Assembly: GCA_002398515.1 (NCBI GenBank) | Contig: DGZL01000165.1 | Location: 1 to 10,644 of the forward strand | Length of the DNA stretch: 10,644 nt | Reading direction: 5' to 3' | DNA from: Firmicutes bacterium UBA4981 | GTDB taxonomy: Bacteria; Bacillota; SHA-98; UBA4971 | Shown here: positions 6,365 through 10,644 of the stretch, in pieces | How the letters are laid out: each line of letters begins with the position of its first letter | Position numbering within the stretch: the first letter of the stretch is position 1 | Program-made: the position numbers and the translations under genes | The notes under the pieces: model-generated | Seen by the model: only the letters and a program-made list of their open reading frames with translations | The model's database searches: none | Told to the model about the DNA's origin: nothing

Positions 6365-9300
6365 ATGAAAACACAGTCTTCTCGAAAGATACTGGCAACA
6401 GGTGCAATTGTCGCCCTGTTTATCGGACTGATCCTTGTTCTGCGCTCATTCCCGGCGGACAGTAAGGCAGCTGAAGGTTACTTATACATGTATTCAGACG
6501 ACCGGGTCCTTTCGGCTTCTGACACGCCTTTGGTTCGCTTAAGAGGAATGGGTTCAACCAGGATTGACTTTACCGTGTGGAAGTTCGACCCGGCAGCGCA
6601 TTACAAGAAGCACGGCTCATTATCGTCATGTACAGAAGTCGTGCCGCAAGACGCGACATTGATCCGGAAATTCTCAGAATACCCCCGTCCGAAGAAGGCC
6701 GGAGGAGAATTCTCCATGAGCGTGAGAATTCAATCTGAGGGCAGGGGAGGGTACGTAGTCAAAGCCCGAGACAGTGAAGGGCGAGAATCAAGCGAGTGGT
6801 TTCTTATAACTGATATGGGGCTGGTGACAAAGCAAGGCAGGAGCGAGCTCTTAGTGTACGCCTATACCTTCAGCGAGGATGTTCCCTGCCAAGGCGCAAA
6901 CATCGTCGTATATGGCGAAAACAGAAGGGTTATCGGAGAGGGAACTACAGATCATAACGGAGTGTTCGTGCTTGAGACAGCTGATGCCCCAAAGGGAGGA
7001 ATCTCCGTAGTCGGTACTCGAGAGGACGCTGACGGCGCTAGCTTCGCGCAGGTGAGCTCTTGGAGATACTGGGAAGACTCCCGCTATAAAGTGTATATCT
7101 ACACTGACAGACCCATATACAGGCCGAGTCAAAAGGTATCGCTAAAAGGTATTCTTCGCGAAGACGCCGGTGGGGCTTTTGAAGTTTTGGATGAGGAAGA
7201 AGTTACGGTTGAGGTCAGAGACTCAAAAGACGCATGTATATATAAGACAGACACCAAAACTAATAAGTACGGCTCTTTTACGGGAGAGCTCATTCTAGGG
7301 GATGAACCGTCCTTAGGCACCTATAGGGTTCTTGTCAATGTCAGGGGAAGCGTGCATTACGGCTGGTTCAAGGTGGCTGAATATAGGAAGCCGGAGTATG
7401 AAGTCACAGTCTCTGCTGATAAGGAAGTGTACGTAGCAGGGGATGACATATCTGCCCAAATCGTAGCTACCTACTATTTCGGCAAGCCTGTCGCTGATGC
7501 AAAAGTAAAGTATGCAGTCTATGCCCAACCGTATTATCGCCCTTATTATTCCACGGAAGATCTGGGCTATTACCCTGTTATGGATGAGGATTACGGGTAT
7601 TATGGAGAGCTTATGGATTCAGGGGAAGGTGTCACTTCAGACACCGGAACCATGCAGTTCACTCTGAAAACCGAGAAGATCCAGAGGTCTCGGAGATTGT
7701 TCATAGAAGCCACTGTAACTGATGAGAGCCTAAGGGAAGTTACGGGCAGGGCTTCAGTGATTCTGTCTCGAGGCCTTTTCGACTTGACGGTTCAACCTGC
7801 CGAATACGTGGTATCTCCTGGAGAGGCGGCAAAAATCCTCGTGAAGGCCGAAACTCTGGACGGTGAGCCCCTCGTCGCGGATCTTACGTGGCAAACCATG
7901 AGAATCAAGTGGGATGAGAAGAAATCCACCAGATGGAAGGAGCAGTCAGGGAAGCTGTCCACAGACACAGACGGCAAGGTGGAATTCGAGTTTACTCCCA
8001 GAGAAGAAGGCTCCTATATGGTGGAAGTATCAGGGACTGATGCCAGGGGGAATCACATAGTTGAAGAAGCATACGTTTGGGTAGCGAGTGACGCGGGCCG
8101 ATGGCCCAGCTATGGCGGCACGGAAATCGAAATCATAACTGACAAGGATGTTTATGAGATAGGTGATGTTGCGAAAGTCCTTGTGAATACGGCTTTCGAT
8201 CATGTTTGGGCAATTGTTGCCGTAGAAGGGCGCGACTTAATCTCCTATGACGTGGTTGAGCTTACAGGACATACACGTTTGTTCGAGATCCCGATAACCA
8301 AGGAATTCAGTCCCAACGCGTTCTTTACAGTCACTCTTGTTCGAGGCAAGCGCCTCTATTCCCAGGAGAAGGTTATGTATGTTTCAGTGAAGGACAACTT
8401 CCTGGACATATCCATTATTCCGGACAAAGAGAGCTACGGCCCGGGTGAGCGGGCTTCCTATACTATCAAGACTTATGACCACACAGGCCGCCCTGTTCAG
8501 GCTGAAGTCTCCTTAGGAGTGGTGGATGCGTCGATATACGCTATCCAGAGAGAGCTTGCGCCTGATATTCGGAAAGTGTTTTACGGGTCAATCTGGAACC
8601 AGACTGTGACCAACTACTCTTTCCCACGGTGGTACTATGGCGGGGCGGATAAGGAGGCAGGAGACTCAGATGTCCGCAAGGAATTTCCGGATACAGCTTT
8701 CTGGGCGCCTACAGTCATGACAAATAGGAAAGGCACAGCGAAAGTGACTTTTACCATGCCGGATTCCTTGACTACATGGAGAGCGACTGTGAGGGCTCAT
8801 ACTCAGGCGACCCAAGTAGGATCTGCTACTTTCGACGTGATAACCACGAAGGATCTCATTGTGAGGACGGCTGTGCCGAGATTCTTTACACTGGGCGATA
8901 CGACTTATGTATCCACCATAGTTCACAACTATACAGACAGGGAGATAGACGCTAAGGTTAATCTCAAAGCTGACTGCGTTAAACTGATAGACGGGAATGA
9001 GCGCAGTGTGGCTCTGGCACCCGGCGGACAGGCTACTCTGGACTGGAAGATCACATGCGACAAGGTGGGTGTTGCCAAGTTCACTGCATCGGCAAATGCC
9101 GGAAGGGTAAGGGATGCTCTGGAGATTTCGGTGCCTGTGCTACCCTTTGGCAGGCAGGCTCAGGTATTTCAAGGCGGTGAGGTAGGAGATGACCCAATTC
9201 AGGACGGAGATGCACGAATAGCATTTGACGTTCCGGAAAATGTGCTGGATAACACCTTGAGCGTGGAAGTACGGCTTGCTCCGTCTGTGGCTGCCACTGC

Positions 9301-10644
9301 CTTAGGGGCACTTGAATACCTTACGTCTTATCCATACGGATGTGTAGAGCAGACAATGAACTCGTTCCTTCCCAACATTATCGTTTCCAGGACTCTTCAT
9401 GAACTTGGTATCGAGATGCCGGAAGTTGAGAAGGACCTTCCCAAAATGGTAGAAGCAGGCCTTGCCAGAATATACCGGTATCAGCACTGGGAAGGCGGTT
9501 GGGGCTGGTGGGAGTATGACAAGCCGAACGCAAGGATGACTGCGTACGCAGTATATGGTCTTAATCTCGCTAAGAAGGCCGGTTTTCAGGTGGATGACGG
9601 CGTGCTTATGCGTGGCAAGAAAGCGCTTGGCGGGTTCCTTAACAAGCCTCGAAATGTTGATGATCTCGTCTATAACTTGTTCGTTATGTCTGAAGTCGGC
9701 GAGAAAGTCCTGCCCCGTCTTGACGAGATGATAACAAGACGCAATGAGCTTTCCAACTACTCCTTGGCCCTTCTTACTCTGACCCTGAAGAATGCGGGGA
9801 GGCCTGATGATGCCAAGGCAGTCCTTGATGATCTCTTGGATCTTTCGCGAGGTGATGATACCAGGACTTATTGGGAGGCTTCGGGAGACGAGTGGTACTG
9901 GGCTGACAACCGCGTAGAAACTACTGCCTATACGCTCCTAGCCATGTTAGCCGTGGAGCCTGACAATCCTTCCGCCCCTCGAGTTGTGAGATGGCTATCT
10001 GAGGCGCGCTTGGGGAATGCCTGGAATTCCACAAAAGATACAGCCATCGCAATAATGGCACTGACTGACTACATGAAGCTCCGCGATGAGATCTCGCCAA
10101 ACGTTACGGCTGCTGTCACCCTTAATGGAAGACAGGTGGAAAGGACCAGGTTTACCGGCAAAAACGTGTGGGATAAAGAAACTGTGATGGAGATAGATCC
10201 AAGACAACTGATTCCAGGCAAGAATGAACTCGTCATCAAGAAGACAGGCAAGGGAAGACTCTATTACTCTGTCGCCTGTAAGTACTACACTCCTTCTGAA
10301 TCCATGGCTCCTTTGGATAACGGCCTTAGGGTAAGTCGCAATTACTACCGTAAAGTCCAAGGAAGCGACACATATGAGCCGATTACAGGCCCTGTGAGTC
10401 AGGGCGATGAGATAACGGTTAGGATTACCGTTCGAACAGATACACCTCGTACGTATATTATGATTGAAGATCCGCTTCCGTCAGGGTTTGAAGTAGTCGA
10501 TGCACCGCTCGACATTTACAGTTGGGATTTTTGGTATGGGCGCAAAGAGGTCCGTGATGAGAAAGTGGCAATCTTCAGTGCCTACCTCAAGGAAGGTGAA
10601 AATGAGATAGTGTATTCCATCAGGGCTGAACGGCCCGGGGAATA
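6365..10644 (+). CDS. Bacterial alpha-2-macroglobulin family protein with thioester, 3'-truncated
   Basis: The frame is open from the ATG to the window end (1426 codons plus two bases) with no stop. Residues 8-27 are hydrophobic after a basic start, followed by a possible cleavage site near SKA-AEG (33-38); there is no lipobox cysteine. Macroglobulin-like beta domains follow, with YTDRPIYRPSQ at 246-256, VSLGVVDASIYAI in the MG7-like region, a bait-like variable stretch (about 740-778) and the core segment starting FWAPTVMTNRKGTAKV (779 on). The thioester motif is intact: C993-V-E-Q996 in YPYGCVEQ. The thioester domain continues with WEGGWGWWEY and NAWNSTKDTAIAIMAL. The family traps proteases: cleavage in the bait region exposes the thioester, which bonds to the attacker. 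Known bacterial members total about 1500-1900 residues, so a modest C-terminal part is missing. It would act outside the membrane. Confidence 0.95.
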   Translation, partial: MKTQSSRKILATGAIVALFIGLILVLRSFPADSKAAEGYLYMYSDDRVLSASDTPLVRLRGMGSTRIDFTVWKFDPAAHYKKHGSLSSCTEVVPQDATLIRKFSEYPRPKKAGGEFSMSVRIQSEGRGGYVVKARDSEGRESSEWFLITDMGLVTKQGRSELLVYAYTFSEDVPCQGANIVVYGENRRVIGEGTTDHNGVFVLETADAPKGGISVVGTREDADGASFAQVSSWRYWEDSRYKVYIYTDRPIYRPSQKVSLKGILREDAGGAFEVLDEEEVTVEVRDSKDACIYKTDTKTNKYGSFTGELILGDEPSLGTYRVLVNVRGSVHYGWFKVAEYRKPEYEVTVSADKEVYVAGDDISAQIVATYYFGKPVADAKVKYAVYAQPYYRPYYSTEDLGYYPVMDEDYGYYGELMDSGEGVTSDTGTMQFTLKTEKIQRSRRLFIEATVTDESLREVTGRASVILSRGLFDLTVQPAEYVVSPGEAAKILVKAETLDGEPLVADLTWQTMRIKWDEKKSTRWKEQSGKLSTDTDGKVEFEFTPREEGSYMVEVSGTDARGNHIVEEAYVWVASDAGRWPSYGGTEIEIITDKDVYEIGDVAKVLVNTAFDHVWAIVAVEGRDLISYDVVELTGHTRLFEIPITKEFSPNAFFTVTLVRGKRLYSQEKVMYVSVKDNFLDISIIPDKESYGPGERASYTIKTYDHTGRPVQAEVSLGVVDASIYAIQRELAPDIRKVFYGSIWNQTVTNYSFPRWYYGGADKEAGDSDVRKEFPDTAFWAPTVMTNRKGTAKVTFTMPDSLTTWRATVRAHTQATQVGSATFDVITTKDLIVRTAVPRFFTLGDTTYVSTIVHNYTDREIDAKVNLKADCVKLIDGNERSVALAPGGQATLDWKITCDKVGVAKFTASANAGRVRDALEISVPVLPFGRQAQVFQGGEVGDDPIQDGDARIAFDVPENVLDNTLSVEVRLAPSVAATALGALEYLTSYPYGCVEQTMNSFLPNIIVSRTLHELGIEMPEVEKDLPKMVEAGLARIYRYQHWEGGWGWWEYDKPNARMTAYAVYGLNLAKKAGFQVDDGVLMRGKKALGGFLNKPRNVDDLVYNLFVMSEVGEKVLPRLDEMITRRNELSNYSLALLTLTLKNAGRPDDAKAVLDDLLDLSRGDDTRTYWEASGDEWYWADNRVETTAYTLLAMLAVEPDNPSAPRVVRWLSEARLGNAWNSTKDTAIAIMALTDYMKLRDEISPNVTAAVTLNGRQVERTRFTGKNVWDKETVMEIDPRQLIPGKNELVIKKTGKGRLYYSVACKYYTPSESMAPLDNGLRVSRNYYRKVQGSDTYEPITGPVSQGDEITVRITVRTDTPRTYIMIEDPLPSGFEVVDAPLDIYSWDFWYGRKEVRDEKVAIFSAYLKEGENEIVYSIRAERPGE

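Noticed and set aside
8666..8926. Several minus-strand frames across the macroglobulin gene
   Set aside because: All lie opposite a continuous open frame with recognisable macroglobulin motifs, lack ribosome binding sites and match no family that I recognise.

Overview
The window looks like chromosomal DNA from an anaerobic, fermentative bacterium, most likely a Clostridia-like member of the Firmicutes. The reasons are an oxygen-sensitive tungsten enzyme operon, strong AGGAGG-type ribosome binding sites combined with GTG and TTG starts, and a LysM/BsuPI-type protein without a signal peptide. The species is not identifiable from sequence alone. No rRNA, tRNA, CRISPR array or insertion sequence was seen.

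Region 1 (1-3908, + strand) is a compact redox operon that is cut at its 5' end. It encodes a polyferredoxin with four [4Fe-4S] sites, a tungsten-dependent aldehyde ferredoxin oxidoreductase (AOR) with all key residues, a small MoaD/ThiS-like protein ending in Gly-Gly, and an FAD/NAD(P)-binding oxidoreductase. This matches the subunit set of the NAD-linked AorABC-type AOR complexes known from bacteria, plus a sulfur carrier for pterin cofactor synthesis. Electrons from an aldehyde would pass through the tungsten site, the AOR cluster and the polyferredoxin clusters to FAD and NAD, or in reverse to reduce an acid. The operon ends at a perfect GC-rich hairpin.

Region 2 (3987-5193, - strand) holds a NifU C-terminal-domain Fe-S scaffold protein (72 aa), convergent with the AOR operon. 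Upstream of it is a two-LysM protein with proline/threonine and collagen-like linkers and a BsuPI-type C-terminal domain. A promoter-like sequence and a 15-base palindrome lie between the two.

Region 3 (5194-10644) starts with a 345-base divergent intergenic region. It is followed by a + strand pair: a membrane-anchored AMMECR1-domain protein and, 7 bases later, a large secreted or membrane-anchored alpha-2-macroglobulin with an intact thioester motif. The macroglobulin gene runs off the right edge. The pairing of an AMMECR1 domain, which is normally cytosolic and here is predicted to face outward, with a protease-trapping macroglobulin is the least explained feature of the window and the best candidate for an undescribed extracytoplasmic system.
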